Notes: generated by a model not told the origin, from the sequence alone. Numbered from the stretch's first letter, positions 1 to 12,616 are shown. The stretch: DNA of 64,000 bases from Bordetella pseudohinzii (GCF_000657795.2 NZ_JHEP02000002.1:372001-436000); one strand, 5' to 3'. Numbers and translations: made by a program.

Positions 1-33
1 CGGGCAGCAAAAGGTAATGCTGGAGCGAGACGA

Positions 34-270
34 TTATTCAGCGGGAACTTCCACCTGAAAGTTGACTGCGCGGGCCGGAACGACGGTCGAGATGGCGTGC
101 TTGTAAACCATCTGGGTAACAGTGTTGCGCAAGAGCACAACATACTGATCAAAAGACTCGATCTGCCCCTGAAGCTTGATGCCGTTTACCAGATAGATCG
201 ACACCGGCACGTGTTCCTTGCGCAGCGTATTCAGAAACGGATCTTGCAAAGTTTGCCCTTTATTGCTCAT
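34..270 (-). CDS. hfq: RNA chaperone Hfq
   Basis: Encodes a 78-residue Hfq, the hexameric Sm-like RNA chaperone that pairs small RNAs with mRNAs in the cytoplasm. The whole Sm core is visible: the proximal-face region around Q9-F12, the Sm1 stretch [13 protein letters not shown] (29-41) and the Sm2 signature YKHAIST (56-62). The protein lacks the long flexible C-terminal tail of the 102-residue E. coli protein, ending shortly after the Sm2 strand. A GGAG ribosome site lies about 8 bases before the ATG. It follows hisC by 183 bases on the same strand, in the der-hisC-hfq order; hflX would be expected next, beyond the window edge. Confidence 0.98.
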   Translation of the reverse strand: MSNKGQTLQDPFLNTLRKEHVPVSIYLVNGIKLQGQIESFDQYVVLLRNTVTQMVYKHAISTVVPARAVNFQVEVPAE

Positions 271-453
271 TGGCCAGGCTCCATTTGTTTGTTTTGAGTG
301 GTGGCAAACGCCGAGATCTGTACTCTACAGGGTTTTCCCGGGCCGTGCCACTTGGCCCAGGATGGAATTGCCACGAGAGATTTCAGTTCCCCCGAACCGG
401 CGGGAACCCCGCGAAAATGGGGCCCGCCACCAGGGCGTCATGCCGGAAAATCG

Positions 454-1527
454 TCAGTTCAATAAGGTCTTCAATGCGGTAATCAGGCTGGCGCACTCGG
501 CGTCCGTACCGACCGTGATGCGCAGGAACTGGTCAATGCGGGGACGCTTGAAGTGCCGAACGATGATACTGCGTTCGCGCAATTGCGCGGCCAACGCCGC
601 GCCGTCGTGCGCCGGGTGGCGCGCGAACACGAAATTGGCGGCCGAAGGCAATACCTCGAAGCCGAGTTCGACCAGCCCGGCCGCCAAACGTTCCCGGGTG
701 GCGATCACGGCCAGGCGGGTGCGGTCGAAGTGGGCCTGGTCTTCGATGGCCGCGATGGCGCCCGCCGCGGCCAGGCGGTCGATGGGATAGGAGTTGAAAC
801 TGTCCTTGATCCGGTTCAGGCCCTCGATGAGGGCCGGATGGCCAATGGCGTAACCCACCCGCAGCCCGGCCAGCGAACGCGACTTCGAGAGCGTCTGCAC
901 CACCAATAGATTGGGATGGCGGTCCACCAGCGCGACCGCGGACTCGGCGCCGAAATCGACATAGGCTTCGTCGATCAGCACGACGCACTGCGGATTGCCG
1001 GCGGCCAGCCTTTCGATGTCGGCCAAGGGCAGGGCCCGCCCGGTGGGCGCATTGGGATTGGGCAGGATGACGCCGCCGGCCTGGCGGCCTTGGCTCGGCA
1101 GATAATCGTCGACCACCACGCCAAACGCCTCATCCAGGGCGACTGTCGCATGCTCGATCTGATAAAGACCGCAATAGACCGGGTAGAAACTGTAGCTGAT
1201 GTCGGGAAACAGCAGCGGGCGGCCCTCATGCTTGAAGAAGGCCTGAAAAGCATGCGCCAGCACCTCGTCGGATCCGTTCCCGACGAAGACCTGCTCGGGC
1301 CGCACGCCCAGCGCGCGCGCCACCGCCTGGCACAGGCCTTCGGAGGCGGGATCCGGATAAAGCCTGAGCGTATCGCTGGCGGCGGCGCGTATGGCCTGCA
1401 GCGCCTTGGGCGAAGGCGGATAGGGATTCTCGTTGGTGTTGAGCTTGACCAGATTCTGCAGCTTGGGTTGCTCGCCGGGCACATAAGGACTCAGCGTGGC
1501 AACAATGGGACTCCAATACTGGCTCAT
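454..1527 (-). CDS. hisC: Histidinol-phosphate aminotransferase
   Basis: A 357-residue class I/II PLP aminotransferase, matching histidinol-phosphate aminotransferase, which converts imidazole-acetol phosphate to histidinol phosphate in histidine synthesis. Visible are [11 protein letters not shown] near the N terminus (30-40), the aspartate of LIDEAYVDF (D186) that contacts the PLP ring nitrogen, and the Schiff-base lysine in [10 protein letters not shown] (K215). The start overlaps the der stop by 4 bases (ATGA), so translation is probably coupled. Lying in the der-hfq cluster rather than a his operon suggests it may be one of two paralogues; aromatic transaminase activity is possible. Confidence 0.93.
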   Translation of the reverse strand: MSQYWSPIVATLSPYVPGEQPKLQNLVKLNTNENPYPPSPKALQAIRAAASDTLRLYPDPASEGLCQAVARALGVRPEQVFVGNGSDEVLAHAFQAFFKHEGRPLLFPDISYSFYPVYCGLYQIEHATVALDEAFGVVVDDYLPSQGRQAGGVILPNPNAPTGRALPLADIERLAAGNPQCVVLIDEAYVDFGAESAVALVDRHPNLLVVQTLSKSRSLAGLRVGYAIGHPALIEGLNRIKDSFNSYPIDRLAAAGAIAAIEDQAHFDRTRLAVIATRERLAAGLVELGFEVLPSAANFVFARHPAHDGAALAAQLRERSIIVRHFKRPRIDQFLRITVGTDAECASLITALKTLLN

Positions 1528-2879
1528 TCCTTGTCCTGCGCGTAAGGATTGCGCGATGCCTTGAATTCGATGCGCAAGGGCGTGCCGGCCAGATCAAAGG
1601 CGTTGCGGAAACGGGTCTCGAGATAGCGGCGATACGAGTCGGGGATGGCGTCCAGCGCGCTGCCGTGAACGACGATGAGCGGCGGGTTCTGCCCGCCCTG
1701 GTGCGCGTAGCGCATCTTGGGACGGAAAATCCCCTTGCGCGGCGGCTGCTGCTGCTCGACCGCGGCCTGCAGCTCGCGCGTGAGCTTGGGCGTGGACAGC
1801 TTGGCAAAGGCCGCGGCATGCGCGGCATTGATCGATTTGAGCAAGGGGCGGATGCCCTGCCCCTTGAGCGCCGAAATGGTGTGCATGCGGGCAAAGGACA
1901 GGAAACGCAGTTTGCGCTGAAACTCGCGCTCGATGCGCTCGCGCTGCTCTTCGTCCAGGCCGTCCCATTTGTTGATGGCCACGACCACGGCGCGGCCGGT
2001 TTCGAGCACGAAACCCGCGATGTGCGCGTCCTGCTCGGAAATCTCCGCCTGAGCGTCCAGCATCAGCAACACCACATTGCTGGCCTCGATGGCCTGCAGG
2101 GTCTTGATGACGGAGAACTTCTCGACCGCCTCGAAGACCTTGCCGCGCTTGCGCAGGCCCGCCGTGTCGATCAGCGTGTACTTGCGGCCGTCGCGCTCGA
2201 AATCGATCTCGATGGCGTCGCGCGTGGTGCCGGGCATGTCAAAGGCGATCACGCGCTCTTCGCCCATGAGGGTGTTGATGAGCGTGGACTTGCCGACATT
2301 GGGGCGGCCGACAATGGCCAGCTTGATGCGATGATCGATGGCTTCTTGCGCGGCCTCGGCGGCCTCGTCTTCGGGCTCGACCAGGCCGTCCAGCGCGGTC
2401 TCGATCAGGTCGACGATGCCATCGCCGTGCGCGGCCGAAATCGGGTGGGGCTCGCCCAGGCCCAGCTCGTAGAAGTCCGAAGTGGCCTTGCCTTCGTTCA
2501 TGCCTTCGGCCTTGTTGACCGCCAGCAGGACGCGCTGCTGGCCGGATTTGCGCAGCAGGCGGGCGATCTCGTGGTCATGCGCGTTGATTCCCGCCCGCGC
2601 ATCGACCAGGAAGACCACCACATCGGCTTCGGCGATGGCCTGGCGGGTCTGGCGCGCCATCTCGGCCAGGATGCCGTCCTTGGCAACCGGCTCGAAGCCG
2701 CCCGTGTCGATCACGATGAAGGGGATGTCGCCCACCCTGCCCTCGCCGTAGTGCCGGTCGCGGGTCAGGCCGGAATAGTCGGCCACCAGCGCCGCGCGGG
2801 AGCGCGTCAGGCGATTGAAGAGGGTGGACTTGCCCACATTGGGTCGGCCCACCAGGGCAACAACAGGCTTGAAGGACAC
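1524..2879 (-). CDS. der: Ribosome biogenesis GTPase Der (EngA)
   Basis: A 451-residue protein with two tandem GTPase domains and a C-terminal KH-like domain, the Der/EngA architecture; it acts in 50S ribosomal subunit maturation. The P-loop GRPNVGKST occurs twice, at residues 11-19 and 191-199. Matching G3 motifs (DTGGF at 59-63, DTAGL at 238-242) and NKxD-type motifs (NKAE, NKWD) are present. The start is GTG; no ATG lies near the expected N terminus [11 protein letters not shown]. It sits 24 bases after bamB and overlaps hisC by 4 bases, in one minus-strand operon. Confidence 0.98.
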   Translation of the reverse strand: MSFKPVVALVGRPNVGKSTLFNRLTRSRAALVADYSGLTRDRHYGEGRVGDIPFIVIDTGGFEPVAKDGILAEMARQTRQAIAEADVVVFLVDARAGINAHDHEIARLLRKSGQQRVLLAVNKAEGMNEGKATSDFYELGLGEPHPISAAHGDGIVDLIETALDGLVEPEDEAAEAAQEAIDHRIKLAIVGRPNVGKSTLINTLMGEERVIAFDMPGTTRDAIEIDFERDGRKYTLIDTAGLRKRGKVFEAVEKFSVIKTLQAIEASNVVLLMLDAQAEISEQDAHIAGFVLETGRAVVVAINKWDGLDEEQRERIEREFQRKLRFLSFARMHTISALKGQGIRPLLKSINAAHAAAFAKLSTPKLTRELQAAVEQQQPPRKGIFRPKMRYAHQGGQNPPLIVVHGSALDAIPDSYRRYLETRFRNAFDLAGTPLRIEFKASRNPYAQDKE

Positions 2880-2903
2880 GGTGTAAGGCTTGTTCTAAGA
2901 GGT

Positions 2904-4061
2904 TCAGTTGGTGCCGATAAGGACCAGGTTACCGTTGCCGGTCTGGACCAGGACACCCTGGGGTGTGGTTTGCGGCGGCGATACGACGGCCCCGCCGCCC
3001 ACGGACAGGCGGGCGAGCAGGTGGCCATCGCTGCGCGACAGGAAGTGCACATAGCCCTCCATGTCGCCTACGGCCAAGGCCGAGCCCAGGAAGGCCGGCG
3101 CGCTCAGGGCGCGGTTCTTCAGGGCGGATTGTTTCCAGGCATTGGTGCCATTGCCGAGGTCGAAAGCGTGGACCACGCTGTACTGATCGGACGCAAAGGC
3201 GAAACGCTGGTCGATGCTCATGCCGGTGGAGCTGGAGAAATCCTTGGCCCAGACGGGACGGCCGCCCTGGGTGACGTCAAAGCAGACGATCCGCCCCTGA
3301 TAGGCCACCGCGCACAGCAGCGGGCCCACGATGCGCGGCTGGCCGACGACGTCGGTCAGCCGCTCCAGGTCGCTTGCGCCCTTGGGCGTGGCGACCGTGC
3401 CTTCCCATTGGACATTGCCCGAGGCCGCGTTGATGGCCAGCAGCTTGCCGCCAGGCAGGCCGGTGATGACCAGGCCCTCGGCCATGATCATCTGGGAGAC
3501 GCTGCGCAGGGCCAGCGCGGGACCAGGGCGCTGCAGACTCCAGAGGCGCTCGCCGCTATTGGCGTCGAAGGCCTGGATACGGTAGTCGCCGCTGCGCACC
3601 ACGACCACGCCATAGCCCACCACGGGCGGGACGGCGACGTCGCTGGTGGCCTGGGCGCGCCATTTGATCTTGCCGGTGTCGTCAAAGGCGACGACCGCGC
3701 CGCCCGGCGAGGCCACGGCGGTCGTGGTGCCGTCGCTGCCGACGCCCGCGGACAGCTTGGACTCGGCCGACGCTTTCCAGAGGAGGCGGCCGCTGGCCAG
3801 GTCGACCTTGGCGACCGAGCCGTCCGGCGCGGCGGCGTAGGCGGCCTCGCCCACCACGGTAGGCGCAAAACCCAGACCCGAACCGCTGCCCACCGATTGC
3901 GTCCAGACCGCGCGCACCGACATGCCAGGCGCGTATTCGGTCAGAGGAGCCGGGTCATAGCGGGTGTCCGAACTGGAGAACAGTGAGCACCCGGAAAGGG
4001 CCAGCAGCCCGCAGACCGCCACGGCACCGCGCCAGGCGCGGCCGGAAAGGGAAATGCGCAT
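2904..4061 (-). CDS. bamB: Outer membrane assembly lipoprotein BamB
   Basis: A 385-residue PQQ-repeat beta-propeller lipoprotein, BamB, a subunit of the BAM complex that inserts beta-barrel proteins in the outer membrane. The N terminus is a lipoprotein signal with lipobox LSGC (C25). Repeated blade motifs such as SGRLLWKASAES, GKIKWRAQA, SGERLWSLQR and SGNVQWEG are clear. The ATG at 4061 was chosen because GGAGC lies about 10 bases upstream; a TTG nine bases further upstream would leave almost no spacing. It lies 5 bases after yfgM, the conserved hisS-yfgM-bamB-der order. Confidence 0.96.
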   Translation of the reverse strand: MRISLSGRAWRGAVAVCGLLALSGCSLFSSSDTRYDPAPLTEYAPGMSVRAVWTQSVGSGSGLGFAPTVVGEAAYAAAPDGSVAKVDLASGRLLWKASAESKLSAGVGSDGTTTAVASPGGAVVAFDDTGKIKWRAQATSDVAVPPVVGYGVVVVRSGDYRIQAFDANSGERLWSLQRPGPALALRSVSQMIMAEGLVITGLPGGKLLAINAASGNVQWEGTVATPKGASDLERLTDVVGQPRIVGPLLCAVAYQGRIVCFDVTQGGRPVWAKDFSSSTGMSIDQRFAFASDQYSVVHAFDLGNGTNAWKQSALKNRALSAPAFLGSALAVGDMEGYVHFLSRSDGHLLARLSVGGGAVVSPPQTTPQGVLVQTGNGNLVLIGTN

Positions 4062-4066
4062 CGCGT

Positions 4067-4705
4067 TCAAGCTCCGGTCAAAGCATCGAGTTTCAGTTGC
4101 ACAACCTGGGTCAGCGGATTATTGGTGCCCAGGCCGTCAATCGCCTGCTGCCAGGCCGCGCGGGCTTCATCGCGCTTGCCTTGCGCCGCCAGGATATCGC
4201 CCCGGCGGTCGGCGAACAATGCGGCAAAGGGAGCCGGGGGATTGTTCAGCTGCGCCAGCGCGGCATCGTATTGTTTCTGGTCCAGCAGCAGCCCGGCCAG
4301 GCGCAGGCGGGCGACCGGCTGCAGCGCGGGCTGCTTGTCCTGCGCCGCCAGCCATTCGAGCTGCTGGCGGGCGCCGTCGACATCTTTTTGTTCGGCCAGG
4401 GCGTTGGCGGCGATCAGCACGCCGCGGCCGGCATAACCCGTGTGGGGATAGTCTTCGCGCAGGGTGTTGACGGCGGCCTTGATGCGGGCCGCGGAATCCG
4501 CGCCCCCAAGACGGGCCGCGTCTTCAAGCGCCTCGAAGTAGCCCATGGCCTGGTTGGCGCGATAGGTCTGGTAGGCCTTCCAGCCGCTCCAGCCGCCCCA
4601 CGCCACGACGACCGCGGTCGCCGCCGACAGCAGCAGCGTGCCGTAGCGCGCCCACCAGGCCTTGATTGCATCCAGTTTTTCCTGCTCTTCGAGATCGTAT
4701 GCCAT
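4067..4705 (-). CDS. YfgM-like membrane-anchored TPR protein
   Basis: A 212-residue protein with a short cytoplasmic N terminus (YDLEEQEKLDAIKAWW), one membrane segment at about 20-38 and a periplasmic tetratricopeptide-like region, as in YfgM/ancillary SecYEG translocon subunits. In E. coli YfgM associates with PpiD at the translocon; that role is inferred here from family and synteny. It lies 3 bases downstream of hisS and 5 bases upstream of bamB. The charged, alanine-rich helices at 55-205 are consistent with TPR pairs, but individual repeats are degenerate. Confidence 0.9.
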   Translation of the reverse strand: MAYDLEEQEKLDAIKAWWARYGTLLLSAATAVVVAWGGWSGWKAYQTYRANQAMGYFEALEDAARLGGADSAARIKAAVNTLREDYPHTGYAGRGVLIAANALAEQKDVDGARQQLEWLAAQDKQPALQPVARLRLAGLLLDQKQYDAALAQLNNPPAPFAALFADRRGDILAAQGKRDEARAAWQQAIDGLGTNNPLTQVVQLKLDALTGA

Positions 4706-4708
4706 GCC

Positions 4709-5995
4709 TTAACCCTTGGATTTCAACACGCTGGCCAGCGTTGCCAGCGCGACTTTTTCCTGCGCGCCCTCGCCACCGGCGTCGGCGCGCAGATATTTGA
4801 CGCTCGCGGTCTGGCTGGCCACTTCGTCGCCGCCAAGAATAACCGCAACACGGGCGCCGCTGGCGTCGGCGCGCTTGAACTGGGATTTGAAGCTGGCCGC
4901 GCCGGCATGCACGATGACCGACAGACCGGCATCGCGCAAGTCCTCGCCCACGCGGGCCGCCAGGCGCTGCGCCTCGTCGCCCTGGTGCACGATATAGACC
5001 TCGCACTCGGCCCGCGCCTGCTGGCCGGCGCTTTGCTCCCAGAGGTCGAGCAGGCGTTCCATGCCGATGGCGAAGCCGACCGCCGGCGCGGGCTTGCCGC
5101 CCAGCAGTTCGATCAGCCCATCATAGCGGCCGCCGCCGCATACCGTGCCTTGCGCGCCCAGGCGGTCCGTCACCCATTCGAAAACGGTGAGGTTGTAGTA
5201 ATCCAGGCCGCGCACCAGGCGCGGGTTCAGGCGGTATTCGATGCCGGCATCCTGCAGGCGCAGACACACGCCGTCGAAGTGGGCGCGCGAGGCCTCGCCC
5301 AGAAAATCGAACAGGCGCGGCGCGCCGTTGGCCATATCCTGAAGCGCGGGATTCTTGGTGTCCAGCACGCGCAAGGGATTGGTATAGAGGCGGCGCTTGC
5401 CGTCCTCGTCCAGGATGTCGGCGTGTTTTTCGAGATACTCGATCAAGGCGGCGCGGTGGGCGGCGCGCTCGGCCGGCTGGCCCAGCGAATTGAGTTCGAG
5501 CCGGATGTCGCTCAGGCCCAGCGTCTTCCAGAGGCGGGCCAGCATGACGATGAGCTCGGCATCGATGTCGGGACCGGCAAAACCCAGCGCCTCGACGTCG
5601 ATCTGGTGGAACTGGCGATAGCGTCCGCGCTGGGGGCGCTCATGGCGAAAGACCGGGCCGATGGAATAGACGCGATGCGGACGGTCATAGAGCATGTTGT
5701 GCTCGATGGCGGCGCGCACGACGCCGGCCGTCATCTCGGGGCGCATGGTCAGCGACTCGCCATTGAGCGCGTCGGTGAAGGTGTACATCTCTTTCTCGAC
5801 GATGTCGGTCACTTCGCCGATGCCGCGCGTGAACAGGCGCGTCTGCTCCAGGATGGGCGTGCGCAGGTTGCGGTAGCCATAGCCATGCAGCCACTCGCGC
5901 ACGATGTCCTCGAAGCGCTCCCACTGGGCGCTTGTGTCGGGCAACACATCATTCATCCCGCGAATGGCGGAGACTTTCTGGAAAGCTTGCGTCAT
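4709..5995 (-). CDS. hisS: Histidyl-tRNA synthetase
   Basis: A 428-residue class II aminoacyl-tRNA synthetase charging tRNA-His. Motif 1 (IRGMNDVLP at 11-19), motif 2 ([16 protein letters not shown]), the histidine-specific LVRGLDYYN segment and the motif 3 region (GFAIGMERL) occur in the expected order, followed by an anticodon-binding domain. Length matches the family. Start ATG at 5995 has only a weak ribosome site. It lies between ispG (41-base gap) and the yfgM-like gene in a conserved minus-strand operon. Confidence 0.98.
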   Translation of the reverse strand: MTQAFQKVSAIRGMNDVLPDTSAQWERFEDIVREWLHGYGYRNLRTPILEQTRLFTRGIGEVTDIVEKEMYTFTDALNGESLTMRPEMTAGVVRAAIEHNMLYDRPHRVYSIGPVFRHERPQRGRYRQFHQIDVEALGFAGPDIDAELIVMLARLWKTLGLSDIRLELNSLGQPAERAAHRAALIEYLEKHADILDEDGKRRLYTNPLRVLDTKNPALQDMANGAPRLFDFLGEASRAHFDGVCLRLQDAGIEYRLNPRLVRGLDYYNLTVFEWVTDRLGAQGTVCGGGRYDGLIELLGGKPAPAVGFAIGMERLLDLWEQSAGQQARAECEVYIVHQGDEAQRLAARVGEDLRDAGLSVIVHAGAASFKSQFKRADASGARVAVILGGDEVASQTASVKYLRADAGGEGAQEKVALATLASVLKSKG

Positions 5996-6036
5996 TTATG
6001 TCATGCCGGCGGCAAACCGCCTGCCTGTCCTTGTAC

Positions 6037-7323
<1,287 letters not shown>

Positions 7324-7343
7324 ATTGGTTCGGAATGACTGGC

Positions 7344-7820
7344 TCAAAACCATTGGGAAGGCAGCCACTGCCGCGGCAGCCACCCTTGCCAGAAGGCGTA
7401 GGCCACGCCCACCGCCAGCAAGGCCACGATGACGATGATCCAGCCCCAGGAACCGCCGGTCGAACGCTCTTCGTCAACCGGCAGGCCGCCGCCATGCAGC
7501 GAACGGCTGGCCGCCAGGTTGGCGGCAGCCGGGGCATGCGCCTGGCCGTCAAGCGAGGCCACGACGGCCGCGCCATCGGCGCCCAGCAGGCGCGCGTAAT
7601 TGCGGATCAGGCCGCGCAGGGACACGCCGGCAGGCAGCTCATCCCAGCGTTCGGCCTCCAGGGCCTCGATCTGGCGCGCCGAGAACTTGATGCGGCTGGA
7701 GACCTCTTCGAGCGACCAGCCCTTGGCCTGCCGCAGACCTCGCAGGGCCGCCCCCACACTGCCGCCTTGCGCAGGCGCTGCCGGAGCGGGTTGAACGGCC
7801 GAAGCGAGATCCTGCGTCAT
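7344..7820 (-). CDS. RodZ-like helix-turn-helix membrane protein, short form
   Basis: A 158-residue protein with an N-terminal RodZ-type helix-turn-helix (about 21-88, with [19 protein letters not shown] and [13 protein letters not shown]), a linker, and one membrane segment (about 124-145) followed by only some 13 residues. RodZ links the MreB cytoskeleton to the cell-wall elongation machinery. Typical RodZ (337 aa in E. coli) has a large periplasmic beta domain, absent here. The ATG overlaps the rlmN stop by 4 bases (ATGA), and ispG follows, matching the usual rodZ-ispG order. The N-terminal half is clear; whether it keeps full RodZ function is open. Confidence 0.85.
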   Translation of the reverse strand: MTQDLASAVQPAPAAPAQGGSVGAALRGLRQAKGWSLEEVSSRIKFSARQIEALEAERWDELPAGVSLRGLIRNYARLLGADGAAVVASLDGQAHAPAAANLAASRSLHGGGLPVDEERSTGGSWGWIIVIVALLAVGVAYAFWQGWLPRQWLPSQWF

Positions 7821-8965
7821 GCGTGCACCTGTCTGATGGGAATGGAGCGGGTGGCGGCGTTGCGTTCGGTGATGCGGGTGCGATCCTTGACCTCGCCGGC
7901 CAACTGGCCACAGGCGGCGTCGATATCGTCGCCCCGTGTCTTGCGCACGGTGGTGATGATGCCCGCGTCCATCAGGCGCTGGGCGAACACCTTGACCCTC
8001 GGCGCCGGCGAACGTTTCAGGCCGGAAGCGGGAAAAGGATTGAAAGGGATGAGATTCAACTTGCAGCGCACCTGGCGGGCAAGCTGGATCAATTCCTTGG
8101 CGTGCTGGTCGGTATCGTTGATGCCGTCCAGCATGCAGTATTCGAAAGTGATGAAATCGCGCGGCGCGTAGGCGAGATAACGCTCGCAGGCGGCCAGCAG
8201 CTCTTTCAGGGGATATTTTTTGTTCAGCGGCACCAGCTCGTCGCGCAAGGCGTCGTTGGGCGCGTGCAGCGACACGGCCAGGGCCACGGGGCAATCCTGC
8301 GACAGACGGTCCATCATGGGCACGACGCCCGAGGTGGAGACCGTCACGCGGCGGCGCGACAGGCCATAGCTGTTGTCGTCCAGCATCAGCCGCAGCGCCG
8401 GCAGGACCTGGTCATAGTTGAGCAGGGGCTCGCCCATGCCCATCATGACCACGTTGCTGATGACGCGGGTGTCTTCACCGCTGGCCTGGGCCAGGCGCGC
8501 GCTGCCGGCGTCGGCCTCGAGCACGCGCTTGGCCCACCAGAGCTGGCCGATGATCTCGCTGGTCTGCAGATTGCGGTTGAACCCCTGGTGGCCGGTCGAG
8601 CAGAAACGGCAATTGACCACGCAGCCCGCCTGGCTGGAAATGCACAGCGTGCCGCGGTCATCCTCGGGGATGAAGACGGTTTCAATCGCATTGCCCTGCC
8701 CGACGTCGAACAGCCACTTGCGCGTGCCGTCCGTGGAGCGCTGCTCGACATTGACCCGCAGCGCCTCGATGACGCATCGCTGGGCCAGCTGCGCCCGGAA
8801 GTCGCGCGCAAGGTCGGTCATGGCGTCGAAGCTATCCACGCCGCGCTGGTGTATCCAGCGCTGCAGCTGGCGGGCGCGGAACGGCTTGCCGCCCCATTGG
8901 CCGACCAGGTCGGCCAATGCCTTGGCATCCATGCCCAGCAGATTGATCGGTTCGACGGTATCCAT
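7817..8965 (-). CDS. rlmN: 23S rRNA/tRNA m2A methyltransferase RlmN
   Basis: A 382-residue radical-SAM enzyme that methylates C2 of A2503 in 23S rRNA and A37 in some tRNAs. The radical-SAM cluster motif CX3CX2C is C115-C119-C122 ([12 protein letters not shown]). The methyl-relay cysteine expected near the C terminus is C352 (DAACGQ), and the glycine-rich [11 protein letters not shown] segment is present. The first gene of the rlmN-rodZ-ispG run; it ends in a 4-base overlap with rodZ. The usual pilF/pilW gene between rlmN and rodZ is not present. Confidence 0.97.
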   Translation of the reverse strand: MDTVEPINLLGMDAKALADLVGQWGGKPFRARQLQRWIHQRGVDSFDAMTDLARDFRAQLAQRCVIEALRVNVEQRSTDGTRKWLFDVGQGNAIETVFIPEDDRGTLCISSQAGCVVNCRFCSTGHQGFNRNLQTSEIIGQLWWAKRVLEADAGSARLAQASGEDTRVISNVVMMGMGEPLLNYDQVLPALRLMLDDNSYGLSRRRVTVSTSGVVPMMDRLSQDCPVALAVSLHAPNDALRDELVPLNKKYPLKELLAACERYLAYAPRDFITFEYCMLDGINDTDQHAKELIQLARQVRCKLNLIPFNPFPASGLKRSPAPRVKVFAQRLMDAGIITTVRKTRGDDIDAACGQLAGEVKDRTRITERNAATRSIPIRQVHA

Positions 8966-8994
8966 GACTTACCGGGTAAGGCAGCTAGCGGAAA

Positions 8995-9420
8995 TCAACG
9001 GCTGTGGATGTTGATTTCGGGGAAGAAGAAGGCCACTTCGACGGCGGCGGTTTCGGGAGCGTCCGAACCGTGCACGGCGTTGGCGTCGATGCTGTCGGCG
9101 AAGTCGGCGCGGATGGTGCCCGGGGCGGCCTTCTTGGGATCGGTGGCGCCCATCAGGTCACGGTTGGTCTGGATGGCGTTCTCGCCTTCCAGGACTTGCA
9201 CGAACACCGGGCCGGAGACCATGAAGTCCACCAGGTCCTTGAAGAAGGGGCGCTCTTTGTGCACGGCGTAGAAACGCTCGGCGTCGGTGCGCGACAGTTG
9301 CTGCATGCGGGCGGCGATGACCTTCAGGCCGGCCTGCTCGAAACGGGCGACGATCTGGCCGATGACGTTCTTGGCGACGGCATCGGGCTTGATGATCGAG
9401 AGGGTGCGTTGAATCGACAT
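8995..9420 (-). CDS. ndk: Nucleoside diphosphate kinase
   Basis: A 141-residue nucleoside diphosphate kinase, which balances NTP and dNTP pools by phosphate transfer through a phosphohistidine. The catalytic histidine is H117 in NAVHGSD, and the nucleotide-binding KPDAV (11-15) and GTIRADF (101-107) segments are intact. Length is standard. The ATG has a TTGGAG ribosome site 6 bases upstream. Rlm N lies 29 bases downstream on the same strand, the usual ndk-rlmN pairing in betaproteobacteria. Confidence 0.98.
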   Translation of the reverse strand: MSIQRTLSIIKPDAVAKNVIGQIVARFEQAGLKVIAARMQQLSRTDAERFYAVHKERPFFKDLVDFMVSGPVFVQVLEGENAIQTNRDLMGATDPKKAAPGTIRADFADSIDANAVHGSDAPETAAVEVAFFFPEINIHSR

Positions 9421-9736
9421 GGAAACTCCAAATTCTGCTGAGACAGTTTTGTGCTGAGGGATTTGACGCGAGTCCGGACAAAGCGTTCCGCGAATGGCTT
9501 CGCTGCGTCTTGCGCCTGGCTGTTTTGCACAGACGAGGACGCGATCACGCGCCCGAACTCATCAAAACCCGGATTCGGCACTGCCAACCAGTCAGATTTC
9601 TCCAATAAAAACAGGGACTTCTAAAAGGTTTACAGTAACCCAACATTCTAGCACGGCGCCAAGAAGCTATTACATCTTAAAATCAGTGGTTTGCCTGGCC
9701 CGCTTTTGCTGGCCCCCTGTCCGCCGGAACCCCGTA
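9421..9736. other. Divergent ndk/valS intergenic region
   Basis: These 316 bases separate divergent ndk and valS and must hold both promoters. On the minus strand the sequence at 9645-9653 reads TGCTAGAAT, an extended -10 element; if used, ndk would have a leader of roughly 215 bases. I see no convincing -35 partner. On the plus strand only weak -10-like hexamers (TAAAAT near 9675) precede valS. No conserved small gene is apparent, although a TTG-initiated frame runs out of phase into ndk. Confidence 0.35.
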
Positions 9737-12616
9737 ATGACCCAAGCTGCCGACCCCAAGAACGACACCGCGGAGCTCTCCAAGAGCTTCGAGCCCGCCG
9801 ACATCGAATCCCGCTGGTACGACGAATGGAACCGGCGCGGCTATTTCCAGGCCGGCCGCCACGTAGAAACAGGGACCGACCCCCAGCCCTATTGCATCCA
9901 GTTCCCGCCCCCCAATGTGACGGGCACGCTGCACATGGGCCATGCGTTCAACCAGACCATCATGGATGGCCTGATCCGCTACCACCGCATGTCGGGCGAC
10001 GACACCGTCTTCATCCCGGGCACCGACCACGCCGGCATCGCCACGCAGATCGTGGTCGAACGCCAGCTCGACGCCCAGAAGCTCTCGCGCCACGACCTCG
10101 GCCGCGAGCGTTTCGTCGAGAAGGTCTGGGAATGGAAAGAGCAGTCCGGCAACACCATCACCAGCCAGGTGCGCCGCCTGGGCGCCTCGGCCGACTGGCC
10201 GCGCGAATACTTCACCATGGACGACCGCATGTCGCGCGGCGTCGTCGAGACCTTTGTGCAGCTGTTCCGCCAGGGCCTGATCTACCGCGGCAAGCGCCTG
10301 GTCAATTGGGATCCCAAGCTGCTGACGGCCGTCTCCGACCTCGAAGTGCAGTCCGAGGAAACCGACGGCTTCATGTGGCACATCCTCTATCCCTTCGTGG
10401 ATGGCCCGCAGACCATCGTCGACAAGGACGGCAACACGGTCACGCTGCGCGGCATGACCATCGCGACCACGCGCCCGGAAACCATGCTGGCCGACGGCGC
10501 GCTGTGCGTGCATCCGGACGACCCCCGCTACAAGCACCTGGTCGGCAAGGAAGTCGAGCTGCCGCTGTGCGACCGCAACATCCCCATCATCGCCGATGAC
10601 TTCGTCGATCCGGACTTCGGCACGGGCTGCGTGAAGATCACTGGCGCGCACGATTTCAATGACTACGCCTGCGCGCTGCGCCACAAGCTGCCGCTGATCG
10701 TCATCTTCACGCTCGACGCGCACATCAACGAAAACGGGCCCAAGCAGTTCCAGGGCCTGGAACGCTACGAAGCCCGCAAGGCCGTGGTGGCCGAACTCGA
10801 AAAGCAAGGCTATCTGGTCAAGGTCGAGCCGCACAAGATGATGCAGCCCAAGGGCGACCGCACCGGCGTCGTGCTCGAACCCATGCTGACGGACCAGTGG
10901 TTCGTGGCCATGAGCCAGCCCGCGCCCGAAGGCACGCTCAACCCCGGCAAGAGCATCACCGAGGTGGCGCTGCAGGCCGTGGCCGATGGCCGCATCCAGT
11001 TCTACCCCGAGAACTGGACCACGATCTACAACCAGTGGCTCAACAACATCCAGGACTGGTGTATTTCGCGCCAGCTGTGGTGGGGACACCAGATCCCGGC
11101 CTGGTATGCCGACGACGGCCGCTGCTTTGTCGCCCACTCCGAGGAAGAGGCGCTGGCGCAGGCCCGCGCGGCCGGCGTCACCGGCCCGCTGACCCGCGAT
11201 CCGGACGTCCTGGACACCTGGTTCTCGTCCGCCCTGGTGCCCTTCACCACCCTGGGCTGGCCCGAGAAGACCGCCGACCTGGCCCGCTACCTGCCTTCCA
11301 GCGTGCTGGTGACCGGCTTTGACATCATCTTCTTCTGGGTGGCGCGCATGGTCATGCTCACCATGCACATGACCGGCAGCATCCCCTTCAAGCACGTCTA
11401 TGTCCACGGCCTGATCCGCGACGCCGACGGCCAAAAGATGAGCAAATCCAAGGGCAACACCCTGGACCCGGTGGACCTGATCGACGGCATCGACCTCGAA
11501 CAGCTGGTCGCCAAGCGCACCTATGGCCTGATGAATCCCAAGCAGGCCGGCGCCATCGAGAAGACCACGCGCCGCCAGTTCCCGGACGGCATCCCCGCCT
11601 TCGGCACGGACGCGCTGCGCTTTACCATGGCCGCCTACGCCACGCTGGGCCGCAACATCAACTTCGACCTCAAGCGCTGCGAGGGCTACCGCAATTTCTG
11701 CAACAAGCTCTGGAACGCCACGCGCTTTGTGCTGATGAACACGGAAGGCCATGCGCTGCATGGCGCCGAGCAGGGCGAGCTGTCCTTCGCCGACCGCTGG
11801 ATCGTCAGCCAGCTCCAGGCCCTGGAAAGCGAGATCGCCCGCGGCTTCGCCGACTACCGCTTCGACAACATCGCCAACGCCCTGTACCGCTACGTCTGGG
11901 ACGAATACTGCGATTGGTATCTCGAACTGGCCAAGGTGCAGATCCAGACCGGCAGCCCGGCCCAGCAGCTCGGCACGCGCCGCACCCTGATCCGCGTGCT
12001 CGAAGTCGTCCTGCGCCTGGCCCACCCGGTCATCCCCTTCATCACGGAAGAACTGTGGCAGAAGGTCTCGGTGGTGGCCGGCAAGCGCCAGGCCGGCACG
12101 GCCGACAGCGTCAGCGTGCAGCCCTATCCGCGCGCCAACCCCGAAGCCGTGGACAGCGCGGCCGAGGCCGAAGTCGCCGAACTCAAGGCCCAGATCGAGG
12201 CCGTGCGCGCCCTGCGCGGCGAAATGGGCCTGTCGCCGGCCCAGCGCGTGCCCCTGGTCGCCCAGGGCGATGCCAAGCTGCTACGCCGCAATGCGCCCTA
12301 CCTCGCCGCGCTGGCAAAGCTCAGCCAGGTCGACGTGGTCGACACCCTGCCGGATGCCGGCGCCCCGGTGCAGGTCGTGGGCGAAGCCCGCCTGATGCTG
12401 CATGTGGAGGTCGATGTCGTGGCCGAGCGCGCCCGCCTGGACAAGGAAATCGCGCGGCTCGAAGGCGAAATCGCCAAGGCCAACGGCAAGCTCGGCAACC
12501 CCAGCTTCGTCGAACGCGCCCCGGCCGCCGTGGTCGAGCAGGAAAAGGGCCGCGTGGCCCAGTTCAATGAAACCCTGGCCAAGGTGCGCGACCAGCGCGC
12601 CAAGCTGGGCAACTAA
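9737..12616 (+). CDS. valS: Valyl-tRNA synthetase
   Basis: A 959-residue class I aminoacyl-tRNA synthetase for valine. The HIGH-type motif is HMGH (66-69) within [14 protein letters not shown], and KMSKS is at 567-571. Between them lies the large CP1 editing domain, with [10 protein letters not shown] and TGAHDFND; the C-terminal tail (about 885-955) is a coiled coil, as in ValS. The ATG at 9737 was chosen over upstream in-frame codons because the conserved [12 protein letters not shown] start follows it. It ends 9 bases before a strong bidirectional terminator. Confidence 0.98.
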   Translation: MTQAADPKNDTAELSKSFEPADIESRWYDEWNRRGYFQAGRHVETGTDPQPYCIQFPPPNVTGTLHMGHAFNQTIMDGLIRYHRMSGDDTVFIPGTDHAGIATQIVVERQLDAQKLSRHDLGRERFVEKVWEWKEQSGNTITSQVRRLGASADWPREYFTMDDRMSRGVVETFVQLFRQGLIYRGKRLVNWDPKLLTAVSDLEVQSEETDGFMWHILYPFVDGPQTIVDKDGNTVTLRGMTIATTRPETMLADGALCVHPDDPRYKHLVGKEVELPLCDRNIPIIADDFVDPDFGTGCVKITGAHDFNDYACALRHKLPLIVIFTLDAHINENGPKQFQGLERYEARKAVVAELEKQGYLVKVEPHKMMQPKGDRTGVVLEPMLTDQWFVAMSQPAPEGTLNPGKSITEVALQAVADGRIQFYPENWTTIYNQWLNNIQDWCISRQLWWGHQIPAWYADDGRCFVAHSEEEALAQARAAGVTGPLTRDPDVLDTWFSSALVPFTTLGWPEKTADLARYLPSSVLVTGFDIIFFWVARMVMLTMHMTGSIPFKHVYVHGLIRDADGQKMSKSKGNTLDPVDLIDGIDLEQLVAKRTYGLMNPKQAGAIEKTTRRQFPDGIPAFGTDALRFTMAAYATLGRNINFDLKRCEGYRNFCNKLWNATRFVLMNTEGHALHGAEQGELSFADRWIVSQLQALESEIARGFADYRFDNIANALYRYVWDEYCDWYLELAKVQIQTGSPAQQLGTRRTLIRVLEVVLRLAHPVIPFITEELWQKVSVVAGKRQAGTADSVSVQPYPRANPEAVDSAAEAEVAELKAQIEAVRALRGEMGLSPAQRVPLVAQGDAKLLRRNAPYLAALAKLSQVDVVDTLPDAGAPVQVVGEARLMLHVEVDVVAERARLDKEIARLEGEIAKANGKLGNPSFVERAPAAVVEQEKGRVAQFNETLAKVRDQRAKLGN

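Noticed and set aside
1665-3986. 773-codon plus-strand frame opposite der and bamB
   Set aside because: Shadow of two well-supported genes; no ribosome site or domain.
9324-9605. TTG-initiated minus-strand frame upstream of and into ndk
   Set aside because: Runs out of phase into ndk, no similarity recognised, and ndk has a proper ribosome site of its own.
9683-12025. 780-codon open frame antisense to valS
   Set aside because: valS is unambiguous; the antisense product is a compositional artefact.
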